Below are positions 53,501 to 64,000 of a stretch of DNA of 64,000 nucleotides, in pieces. The stretch is from Xiphophorus maculatus. Its lineage: Eukaryota > Chordata > Actinopteri > Cyprinodontiformes > Poeciliidae. Position 1 is the stretch's first letter. Each line of letters starts with the position of its first letter. Under the pieces are notes generated by a model that was not told where the DNA came from, searched no databases, and was given only the letters and a program-made list of their open reading frames with translations. Position numbers and translations under genes: made by a program. The DNA is taken from the NCBI RefSeq assembly GCF_002775205.1, contig NC_036465.1, forward strand, positions 1,314,638-1,378,637, read 5' to 3'.

Positions 53501-56500
53501 GTGAATTCAAATCAAGGCTTTTTTTAAAGGAAATATTCCTTTGACTAAATATTTAAACAGCTTTCAGCTTGGAAGTCTAAAGTCGTGTTATATAAATCTG
53601 GCTGTGAACCACTTTTAACCCGAATGTTATAAAGATCTATAAAGCACTCTACATTACATAAAAACTGTTAAAATGCAGCTTTAAAACATTAATTGAAGTT
53701 TAGTGTTAGAGTCAAAACCAAATCTTCAATCTAATGCTTCAACACTGATCAGACTGTTTAATAGTGAAACTTTGATTAAGATCTTCGGTAAAGGAAACGG
53801 TTTTATTTCTGATTTAAATAAACAAAGTTTCTGCTGAAGATGAGAAGAAACTCAAATCTGCTTCGTCATCAGATCCGGGATGAACCAAAGGCTCTGAGCA
53901 GTTCATTTCCAACAAGTAACTCAGGAACATATTTCACCCCAAAACCTTTTAGAGCTTCACAAACAAACTGCAGAAAGTAAAATCCATCCTGTTTCAAGCA
54001 GGGAGGCGGTGCAGTGATTTAACAACTGGGTTTCTGGACTTTATTTCCTCACAAAGTTGTTTTTTACTTTCTGTGAGGAAAAAGAAAAACACTGTTAAGA
54101 GTTACTCATAGACAGCGCTAAAGTGACTTGGTCAACCTTCTCAGGGCTTCCTGTTGGGTTGGGTCAATATCCTCCCAGATCAGAAAAATCCATCCCTGCA
54201 TGACTGATTCGGAGTCACAGGTCTTCACAGAAAGCTGTTTGGACAGGTGGCAGCTCTCTCTCTCTCTGGCTGCCATCAAAAATAACGGGACATTTTTCTC
54301 CAGTTCTCCATGACTCAAGACATTTCCCTTCAAACACAGAGGCATGTCTTCCTGGCCTCCGCCTGTCAGCTGGGAGCAGACGACTCGTTTCTGACCCAAC
54401 AAATCAGTCAGCTTCCATCGGGGTTTTACTGCAACATAAACAATTCATCGGACCAAACTTTTCTAAGTTTAGGTCAGTTAGAATCACCAAATGGGTTTCT
54501 ATTTGCCACAACGAGAATATGTCAGATTTATTTAATAATGTCTTCAAGGTACTGTCTCTTTAAATAACGAGGGGGAGCCCAGATGATGATGTCATCAGCT
54601 GGTGGAATTTAATGTTCATACCCTCACAATGTACGGAGCCCCATAAGGGACACGGAATTGTTTTTCCCTTCGCCTTCCCTCGCTAAACTTTTAATATCTT
54701 GTTTTTCTGCTATAAGGTTTTGATCAGGTTTTTCCATGTATGTTAATATCTCATTAGTGATGCATCTGAAGGACATCACACACGTATGTGCAAAATGTAA
54801 AAGTAGAACAGGGAAATCATGGGCTTTCCATGTCTTTCCATTATTCTAAGAGACAAAAAGAGGCTCTGTTAAAAGGACAGAAAGAAGAAAAAGTACATCC
54901 AAATTATGTGGAGAATTTTTGAGTTATTTTCATGAAGTAATAAAGTAATCTGACAGTTTTTATTGTGTCTTTTTCGTGCTGGTATTCTGTCCCATCTCCA
55001 TACAAACATGGACATTCAGTTAATAGATTTTCAACCAGTTTCTGAACCAAAGAGTCAAGAAATATTTCCACTGAAGCCCTTCAAAGGTTTAGATCTGCGA
55101 CATTTATCATTATGACTGTATTCAAAATAGAACAGGGTGTGTTTGCTAATTTATGGCAAGAGAATGCAAAGGAAAAAATATCCCAATGTCCCTTAAGAGG
55201 CTCCGTACGAATGTAATGCCAATGTATGTAAACTTCTGATTTTGAACATATTAATAAAAAAAGTCTCTCATTGTGGTTTTTAGCAAACAGAAGTTTTGTC
55301 TGATTTAACATCAGTGAGGAAAAATGGTGAAGTGAGTGCATCAGGCCAACACAGAGTTTTATATTTGTTGTTTAGCCTGAAATAAGTTTGTGTGGATGGT
55401 CTATTGCCTTGTACGATGCCTATTCAGTCATGATGTATAAGTGAAGCAATAAAACAGAGACGGAGGAGCTGTTGCCTGTAAAACAGAGCATCTCTGCTGA
55501 AGCCAGGAGTCATTTTGTTTTTCCAGCATGGAGACTCCAGAGCTTCCCTCCCGGTGGGTGAGGGATTGATGGCGGCCTCGCCTGAGTTTATCGAGCGCCT
55601 GCCTCCACTCTGACTGTCCAGCCAGCACTTAAGCTGCAAACGCTCTCTGCTCTGGTCCACCTCTTTCCCCGAGATGCTGTGAGACGGACAGATTTCCACT
55701 TTGACTGTTATCCTCGACCACCAGGAGACGTTGGAGCTGTTCACTCAAGGCGCTCCGTGTGGCTCAGACCCTGACAGGTAGTGTGATGGCAGCACTCCTG
55801 TTGGAAACATTTTAGTGACATCTTGGTGTCAGAAGCCATAATTTCAAATTTGCAGAGACAGATTCCAGCTCCTCGTTTCCTGTTTTTTCTGGAACTGTCT
55901 TGTTCTTTCAGTCCAGCTGATAGTTTATGTTCTTCTGGCACCGTGGCATATCACTCAAAATTTTTATTTTTTCAAAGAAACACGGCATATTTTCTTCAAT
56001 TTATCACATTGCAACCACAAACTGATGTACTGCACTGATATTTGATGAGACAGACCATCAGAAAGTAATGGCTACCAGTGAAAAGGAAATTAAAGGATGA
56101 ATTGATTTAAACAGTGATGGTAACAAGAATTAAAACAAATACTGAAAAAATGCTAAATCCAATCATTTTCAACCTATTATGTGTTAATAACACAAGATCA
56201 GTCACAACATAGTTTAGCATCTACCAAAATATCAAATTTATTAGTATCCACCGAATCGCGGGTGGAGAAAAGGAAAGAGAGTGTAAAGTCTTCACCCACT
56301 TCAAAATAAGAGCATGAATTTAAAAGTCTACTTGAGTTCCCAACAGTCGAACCAGAACTTCAACACAGATTATTAAACTGAATGTTTATATAACAATCTA
56401 GATAATTAGTACTCTAGAAATTAACTTAATTTAGGTGAAGCTAAAGTTTCCAAAGATAGCAAAAAAAAAAAAGCTAAACAAAATGGACATGACGCCGGCT

Positions 56501-56990
56501 CCGCCCCCATGCAATCCTCCTCCAATCATTCCACGGCATTTTTCGCAACTGACCAATCGGCGGTCACAATTTGTCCGGAAATACACGCCCCTTTGTGATG
56601 GTGAACACGCTGTGATCAGAGATTTTGAGAAAAATAATAGAAATTCAGACATGAGGTCGGCTGCAGGGCATAATTCATTTGTTCTACTATTTCAGACTCC
56701 TCTTTGGTTTTGGGAATAGAATAAATTATATTCCTGCCTCTACAGAACCAGGAACGTACCGAGTAACGGCTGTCAGGATTACACGTGACTTCTAGTCAGT
56801 ATTAGTCAGCACAAACATACCTGCTAGTAAAACATCCCATTTCTGACACTTCTTGATAGTCAGATCAAGCCCTGTAGCGGTTAATTAGGCAAGAAAATAA
56901 ACAAACACAATTAAATAGAGAAAACTATACTTAGGTATTCCCTTTGTCATAAATGCTGTTTCAACTAAACAATGTTATCTGGAAGTAATC
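50533..56990. other. Gene-free host stretch
   Basis: Apart from a CTCF-like site at 52226-52239, no feature is supported. Frames at 52682-52921 and 54118-54402 lack recognisable domains. Confidence 0.45.
52226..52239 (+). promoter_or_regulatory. CTCF-like motif
   Basis: CCTGCAGGGGGCGC matches the core consensus CCASYAGRKGGCRS except for T at the third position, and its CTGCAGGGGGCGCC core is typical of strong sites. It points opposite to the site at 4314-4327. Confidence 0.4.
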
Positions 56991-57124
56991 GGGCTAACGG
57001 CTAACGATTCGAGGCTAACGGCTAACGATTCGAGGCTAACGGTTCAAGGCTAACGATTCGAGGCTAACGGCTAACGGTTCAAGGCTAACGATTCGAGGCT
57101 AACGGCTAACGGTTCAAGGCTAAG
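56991..57124 (+). repeat. Short GGCTAACG-based tandem repeat
   Basis: Alternating units GGCTAACGGCTAACGATTCGA and GGCTAACGGTTCAA form a compact array of about 134 bp. Confidence 0.9.
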
Positions 57125-57913
57125 TGTCAAATAAACAAAACTCAGTCTGGTTAAAATAACAACGTTAAACATCTAATCATTTCTAGATCAATAAGTGAAG
57201 GCAGTTCTGCTTGATTTTATGTGTGTAAATTCCAGTGGTAGCTTTATGGCAGCATGAACACAGCCTGCAGTAGCTTCTGTATGAACATTAAGGCGCCGTT
57301 TTATGCTACTGTTTATTCTTAAGCATTTTCCTGAAGGCAGGTTTTCACAAGCCGGTATTATTTAAGTCATTACTCACCCTTTGTACGTGCAAAATGCCGA
57401 CACAGCTTCACACATCCAACCAGACTTTATCCCTCATCATTTTTCCTCTTGGGCTTTAGCGTTGATTTATCCGTTGTTTCTGCTAATAACCTTACAGACC
57501 TGAAGTACAACTCGTTAGAAAATGTTCTTGCCCGCCGTCTTTGCCTCGATGTTTGCTGATAAGGCCTCCAAACCTTTCTGAGGAAACGCACCGAGTTTTA
57601 CTAAATCTGCCATTAAGTCTGTTTGTCTGTCGGGTTTCTCCACCTCCGTCATGTTGGTTATCAGGCGTTTGCTGGTTTTTCTCTACAAAACAGATCATGA
57701 TTAGTAAGTGAGATTGTGACCTCTGGTTGTCCGTTAGCAAGTCTTACAATTTTCAATTGCGTTTATAGCTGGACTTTGATTAGGCCATTCTAACTTATGA
57801 CGTTGCTTTGAGTCATAGGTTCCAGGATTGTCCTGGATTTAGCTCCATCAACTCTGACCAGCCTCTCTGTTACCTGCTGGACCACAAGTATAAAGATGAA
57901 ACCAGATGATAGT

Positions 57914-59428
57914 CAGTGTTGTATAAAGTACTGAAATCTCAGAGTCAAGTAAAAGTATAAGTACCTCTCCAAAATATGACTTTGGTAAAAGTCGAAGTCA
58001 CTGACTGAAATGTTACTTGAGTTAAAGTCTTAAAGTATCTGAAACTTCTTGTACCTAAGTATGGAAATTACTGTAAAAATGGATGTACTCAAGTAATGTA
58101 ATGAAAAGTACAAGTAAAAAGTAAAACAAAGCAAATGCAGTTTGAATGACATTTTTTATATTTTGGTAAACTTGTCAAATACACTTAAAATAATGTACCC
58201 AACCAAGTGCAGGCAAAATTAAACCTGCTAATAGATATACCTGCAGGCATCATTTAGTTAAGAAAATTAGGTGCTTTACCTACAGCACAAGGTTAACTTA
58301 ACCTGCTTTACAACTGAACCAGCTTCTTAGTAAACCCTCCAGGACAGAAAATACAAAGTTTTTGTAAGCCTTAAGTTTTCCCTTCAAGTAAGGTCAGTGC
58401 TGAAAATGAGAAAAATAAATAGTACAGAAAATGCGGCCAACATGAAGAAAAAGATCTGTTACGATTACTCTACTTCACAAATCAGTGAATCAGTCAATGC
58501 TACAGTCAGTAGGTGGTGCACACAACTGGTCGTTATGCAAAAGAAAAAAAGAATTGGGAGGGAAATGCAGCTTATTGGCATCTGTAAACCTGGTTTTGAA
58601 CTTGCATGCCTTTCCTATATTCGTTAAATTTAGTCTAAATTGTTATCGCTATGGCTTCTGTCCCCCCTTGAACAGAGGAGTCTAGGTAGCCTGCTACAGT
58701 CAACATTAGGCCTAAGCTAAATACACCACGTGTGGAACTGAAACAATGCCAAACAAAGTTCATTTATGGTCAACGTTTCACAATACAGTAGTGCCTAGTG
58801 ACCAAGCTATAGTTACTGGAACAGGAGGATTATAACCATTTCATAAGACGTTACCTCGATGTGTTTCTTCAAGTTGGACGGGGAGTTTTTGTAAGATAGA
58901 ATTTCCACATCTTCGGGCAGGAATAACATAAACTGCATGCGGTACGACGAATCTTTAACACCCACGAAAGAGTGTATTGTGTTTAAATAAGGCCATGGGC
59001 TCTCATCACCAGCTGGTGGTTCCCCTGGACCGTGTTGTGGTCTCCGTCTCCTCCTCCATGTGACTGCTGCTGATTGCGAGACTTGCTTTGTGTTTAATGG
59101 GAGAAGCGAAACAGGTGTATCCTATTGGAGGTGATGAACAAGCCCAGGCAGGTAGTTCTACCGACTTTGTTCGGTAGCCTACTTGCTACTTGCTAATCAG
59201 TAGGTGGGATCAAAACACTTTGTTTCTCTCTCTCGCTTTTTTGTAACGAGTAACTAAACCACACTTTGAAAATGTATCGGAGTAAAAGTACGCAATTAAG
59301 TTCGGAAATATAGTGAAGTAAAAGTGAAAGTCATCAAAAATTTTCATACTCGAGGAAAGTATGAAGTACTCCAAAATATACTTAAGTAAAGTAGTGAAGT
59401 ATTTTTACTTCGTTACTATACAACACTG
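57914..59428. mobile_element. hAT-type DNA transposon with decayed transposase (1,515 bp)
   Basis: The ends are CAGTGTTGTATA and its inverted partner TATACAACACTG. They are flanked by a perfect 8-bp duplication ATGATAGT at 57906-57913 and 59429-59436. The sub-ends are rich in AAGTAnnAAGTA-type repeats, typical of a widespread fish hAT family. The interior keeps a remnant of a transposase exon on the minus strand. Confidence 0.92.
58855..58980 (-). pseudogene. hAT transposase BED-finger exon remnant
   Basis: The minus strand is open and ends in YKNSPSNLKKHIE directly followed by a GTAACG donor. S-x-S-NLKKHI is the hallmark end of BED zinc fingers in hAT transposases. The expected Cys pair upstream is replaced (FMLFLP), so the finger is broken and the transposase is not functional. 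Confidence 0.7.
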
Positions 59429-59458
59429 ATGATAGTAATGATACAATATGTCAATGCA

Positions 59459-59460
<2 letters not shown>

Positions 59461-59526
<66 letters not shown>
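59461..59526. repeat. (AT)33 microsatellite
   Basis: Uninterrupted AT dinucleotides, 25 bp beyond the hAT target duplication. Confidence 0.97.
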
Positions 59527-59528
<2 letters not shown>

Positions 59529-59529
59529 G

Positions 59530-61860
59530 TGTGTATAATCATAGGCTATATAATAACTTTTGATTAAACACAGACTGATTTTTGTGAATATTTTACCATG
59601 TTTTTTAAAACTTTGACAAAGCTCTGATATTTTCTGTAATCACTAAAACTACATGATTAATTGCAAAGCATCTTAAACATGAACACATGACTGATTTTAA
59701 AATGCTGACGTTAATGATCCTTCTCTGGAAAAGAAAAGATGGCCTCCTTTACATTGTGTCTGACAGCCGGCGATGGTTATTTTAGGCAGATGAGAGGGAG
59801 CCTGAGAAATAATGAAGGCCATCTGTCTTGATGGAGCCATGTCCTCTGAATGCCGGGTCCGATGTAAACAACTCCATTTGTCAAGATATGATGAACCTTG
59901 AACTGCTATAACATCCACTGAGACGCTCCGACTGCGTCAGGCTCCAGCAAATCTTCGGCTCTTTTATTTCTTGCAAGTTTATCAGTTTGAAAAGTTGGAA
60001 GAAACTCCTCCTCCTAAAAAAGCTGCACAGAAACTTGCAAATATTCATTATAGTGTGAAAATTCAGAGTTCATCCTCTTATTCTGCTGGAGGCACAACCA
60101 GCATTAAACCTTCTGCTTTCACTCATTAATGAGTCGCCCACAAAACCAAAATCATATCACCACCAAAAAACATTTTACAAACTGAAAGGAGTTGAAATAA
60201 TCAACATTGATGGGAGGAAATGCATAAAAATCAATAATATTCCATACATTGAACAGTATGGATCCATTATTCGCCTCATTTCCTGGTTAAAAATTGGACA
60301 CACTGTCAGTTTACTCAACCTTTTAACCTATAAATACCTAATATCTATATATCTAGAGATATTAGAGGGATGAGATGCTTTTAAAAGAGAAGATCTTTTA
60401 TTTTTTTGCATCCATGAACTCAACTTTGTTGCTTAAACCACAAATGTTTTTTTCTTCCAAATGCATTTAGTGGGGACAAAAACACTACCTTTTATTCCCA
60501 CCAAAATAAAAGAGTCTCTTAAAGGGTTCAAATCCAGAAATGTCTCCCAGGAATGGAAACTCTGAAACAGATCATTTCCCATAATGCAACGTGTTGGTCA
60601 TGAATATGCAGCCTATCCGTTTGCATATGTGCAGCAGTGAAGGATCTGCCTGTGTCTTCATGCGCATCTTTTGACGCCATTTTTAATATCTGGACAGTAT
60701 TTCTGTTGAAATGTTGTCCTTACTGTACACTATTTTACTCTTATGTTTTATATTCTACATTTGTGCGGAGACATTGCTTTGGTCTGGTCTCTCGTTGTGT
60801 TGGGTTGAGCCAGCTGCTGCTGCAGATGTGAGTCCCAGAGTTTTATTTGTACAGAAATACCAACAACCACTGCAGTGAACCGACTCTGTGGGATCATATG
60901 GGGGCCGACTCACTTTCCACTGATTATAGCATCAAAGTGCAGTAAGAGCCGACTGGCTGCTTGAATCATGATGTATTTCAGGGTCTGAGAAGTTCGATGT
61001 GTTTCAGGAGCTGAAGCTAACCAAGATCCACCAGCAGCTTTTTACCCAGTAAACCGGAGGCCTGCTGCCTTTTGGTGCCTAAAGATCAAAGTTTCTCTGA
61101 GGAACATCTTGAAATTCACAACCGTGACGGTTTATCTTCAGGGTTTGGTTCAGATTAAACATCTGGATGCTCCCAGCTCCGGTAGATACTGACTGATGGC
61201 AGCAGCAGAAACATCTGAAGACGGCTTTAGAGTGTGTGTGCGTGCGTATGTGTGTGTGTGTAAAAAACATCACAGTTCTCAGTAGCTGCATTTTCCATTA
61301 CGTGTGCAAAACCTTTTTGATTTTCAGCCAATTTGTAATTGTGTTGTTTCCAAATAACTAAAGAATACAATGAAAATCTCATGAGTCTGTTCAGGCAACA
61401 ACGGAGGGGACAGATGTGAGCACATCAGATGTATTCATAGTTCAGCCACTAGCGCTCAACGTTAGCGTCCTGTTGAAGCGTAGGCCCGTAGGGATGAAAA
61501 GCTCCTTAGAGCAGCTAGCATGCAGAGCTTTTGGACATTGTAGTCAGCATTTTTACAGAAGAGCTTTGGACTCGGTTTCTGAAGAAGTTTATGACTTCAG
61601 ATGGAGCCACAGCTGACAAATTCTCCTTTGCAGTTTTATGAAATACACACATTTCAAAACAGCTGGAAAACCACCTCATCGCAGCAAAACGTATCAAAAT
61701 AAGATTTTTTTGGATCTTGCTGTGTTTCCATTAAGCAAATTTATTTTTATAATTCCAATCTGCATCATTTTATGGACAGTGGAAACACAGGTAATGTTTC
61801 CAATAATAACCCGCCACTCTTTTGTTCTTTTTATGTTTTCCATATAAATGAATAGTTATT
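59530..61860. other. Gene-free host stretch
   Basis: A GT tract lies at about 61230-61262. The block at about 59700-59920 is non-repetitive and could be conserved non-coding sequence. No exon is supported. Confidence 0.45.
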
Positions 61861-61861
61861 A

Positions 61862-61985
61862 GACTGTGGGGCAGAACGCACACTGGCACAGGGAGAACAT
61901 GCAAACTCCATGCTGGGATTCAAACCCACAACCTCCTGCCTGCAGGGCAGCAGAGCTGCCGATTGCTCCGGCTTTCAGCCCGACG
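61862..61985 (-). repeat. tRNA-like SINE fragment
   Basis: The minus strand reads GGGTTTGAATCCC at 61914-61926, a pol III B box, followed by GGAGTTTGCATGTTCTCCCT, a phrase common to a widespread fish repeat. The A-box region is degraded and no poly(A) tail or target duplication was found. Confidence 0.6.
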
Positions 61986-61989
61986 TCAT

Positions 61990-63840
61990 CATGAGATGAA
62001 ATCCTGAAGACGAGTGAAAAGGAAACGTTGTTGCCCTTTAAGAAACGGTTCATCACAACAGATTCCAGCTCATTTCCTCAGGAGAACCTTAAACATAAAC
62101 TCTACTCTTCATAACTGTATATTACTGAAAGGCCTCACACACATATAAAAATGAAATATTTGTTTTTAAGTGTGAGTTTCGACTTCCTCTCCTTTTGGCA
62201 GAGCACTGAGACCAAATCGGCTGAACAGAATCTCAGAAGGAGAAATGTTGGTTTTACAATCAGTTTTCTCCCTTGAATAAGTTCATACAGTAACTCTCAG
62301 CTGGTTGGATGGCCTATTTTTGAGAGCGCGGCGCTCAGACGCCTCCCCTCAGAAACATGTGATACGATCACGTAGCCCCAAGCATGTTTTAATGAGCTGA
62401 GAACAAAAATAACTTCTCTTCATGGTGTCTGCAGGTTTATAAGGTGGAAAACAAAGAGCCTTAAATTGTTTTAACTCACTGTGTCACAAACATCTTCGTT
62501 TGAGGCGTCTCGAAGCGCGGCCTACGCTAACATGGGTTTATATATTAGGATATGGATCTTTGAAACTCCGAGGAGAACCAGAGGGAAATCAGGCTGTCCG
62601 CCATTCCTCTCCACATCGGAGATCTGTTGCTTTTGATCAGGTTCCTGATCACATCTCCGTCTGAAGCGTTCAGACTCCGGGCGTCCAGCTGGCAGCGTTC
62701 AGCCGCCTGACAGGTTGGTGAATTGAGTCTGGAGGACAGCATCCAGCCAGGAAGGGCCGGCTCCATCAACATCCCAGCTTTTACTCCCAGCAAATAGTGG
62801 CATACATTCAGCAGTTTTACTGCCTCAGCAGCAATATTGCTCATTGTCTAAATGAGGAATCACCAAATGTTTTCACATCAAGAAAAGCCATTTGGATGCA
62901 CATTAAACCAAAGGCCTCCCATTTCATTAGCACTTGTTCCAAAGCACCCCATCTAATCTTTGTGGAGTTTTGGAAGAAAATCATTTAACTGCGACGTGTG
63001 CAGAATTATTTAAGAGCGGGGCAGTGGAGGCTGTAAAACGGGCCCTCATAATTATCATTTCCAGGAGTTGAGGGCCACTAAACGGCTCCTCTTCTTCGTG
63101 ATGCTACCAGCAGAGTTATTAGTGTTTCTATCGCTGGGACTCAGGCCTCTGAGGAACAGCCAACCCGCTCTCAGCTCTTTTTTTACCGTTTTCACTGCTT
63201 CTACTACAAAACACTGAGCAGATTTAACATGAGATTTCTAAACATTCTTTATTGCTGAAGTGAAACAGCTGCTCTCCTGTCTGAGCTGGATGATATGAAG
63301 CAGCACAGCTTGGATTTCTAAAAACATTTCAACAGCAATCCTGCTTCCTCAGTTGCCTTGAATCTTACCGAGTCTTTCAGGTGAGTCTCTGTCTGAGGTT
63401 GTGACTTTGGTAAAACGTCAAACACAGAGAGAACAGCGACTTGTTTGGCTTGTCTGCCAAAAAGGAGAATATCATTAAGAACTTCTGGGCTGAAGGAGAA
63501 ACAGCTGGTCAGTGAATTAACTGCTGTTCCTGGAATAATAGTTATATAATTGTAATGTCTTTTCTTATCACTAATGTAGAAAAAAGGCAATATGAATAAC
63601 TAAAAGCCAAAGTGTAATGGAAAAGTACAAGAGAGATTGGCAGGAAATGGAGAGCAATTCATTTAAATTATAGAAATGCAGAAATTTACCGCCAAGAATC
63701 AAAAAACTTAAAGAAATATTGAGAATATAGCAAAGGAGACATGAACTGTGTAGTAGAGGAAAGACCTAATGGCTGGCAGAGGTGTGGGAACCTGAAGATT
63801 CATGAACTGATCGATTTCACAGGGGCAACAAGGAGAGCCG
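61990..63840. other. Gene-free host stretch
   Basis: No supported gene. The block 62790-62990 is non-repetitive and may be conserved non-coding DNA. Confidence 0.4.
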
Positions 63841-63841
63841 A

Positions 63842-64000
63842 GCCAGCAACCAGCAACGAAACCAGCAACCAGCAATCAACAACAAAAACCAGTAACCAGC
63901 AACAAAACCAGCAACCAGCAATGAAACCAGCAACCAACAACAAAACCAGCAACAAAAACCAGCAACCAGCAACGAAACCAGCAACCAGCAATCAACAACA
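63842..64000 (+). repeat. CCAGCAAC-based tandem repeat, truncated by window end
   Basis: Units such as CCAGCAACCAGCAACGAAA recur irregularly. A longer block at the start of the array reappears at the end, suggesting a higher-order period of roughly 115 bp. Confidence 0.88.

Overview
The window is 64 kb of vertebrate nuclear DNA, almost certainly from a ray-finned fish. It is AT-rich intergenic or intronic sequence full of microsatellites, minisatellites, hAT-type transposon remnants with perfect 8-bp target duplications, a LINE RT scrap and a tRNA-like SINE fragment. I found no convincing host protein-coding exon, tRNA or rRNA. Long open frames outside the central element are explained by tandem repeats or by chance.

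The centrepiece (21150-38194, minus strand, 17,045 bp) is a complete endogenous retrovirus. By eye its two 1,716-bp LTRs are identical. It has a 4-bp target duplication (ACCG), an 18-nt tRNA-Lys1,2-type primer-binding site directly against the 5' LTR, a G-rich polypurine tract directly against the 3' LTR, and seven long ORFs with no stop or frameshift. In transcription order (right to left) these are: leader with three hairpins and a splice donor; a 1,155-aa Gag with no zinc knuckle and a macro-domain-like insert; a 1,076-aa Pol (protease, RT, RNase H, integrase) whose ATG overlaps the gag stop as TAATG; a 455-aa zinc-ligand-rich putative nuclear protein; a 367-aa basic-N-terminus protein; a 785-aa Env with an N-terminal membrane anchor; a 235-aa six-segment membrane protein; and an ATG-less, acceptor-preceded exon for a Cys-rich, acidic, transactivator-like protein that ends just before the 3' LTR.

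This layout (Lys1,2 PBS, 4-bp duplication, separate pol start, no Cys-His box, anchored Env leader, 3' transactivator-like ORF, very long gag, many accessory genes) fits the foamy-like endogenous retroviruses described from teleosts. Gag and Pol would make the core and copy the genome. Env would supply entry, and the last ORF could drive the LTR as Tas does in foamy viruses. The roles of the two ORFs between pol and env and of the multi-pass protein are unknown. Identical LTRs and intact frames imply a very recent insertion.

Flanks: the left flank (1-21145) holds one copy each of two dispersed repeat families, a CpG-rich islet with an exact YY1 motif, a CTCF consensus match, a possible conserved enhancer near 9.1 kb and a LINE RT scrap. 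The right flank (38199-64000) holds a 14-bp minisatellite, a 33-bp minisatellite open in four frames, a hAT element nested in an older inverted-repeat element, a second hAT with a decayed transposase exon, a second CTCF-like site, an (AT)n tract, a SINE-like piece and a tandem repeat running off the end.
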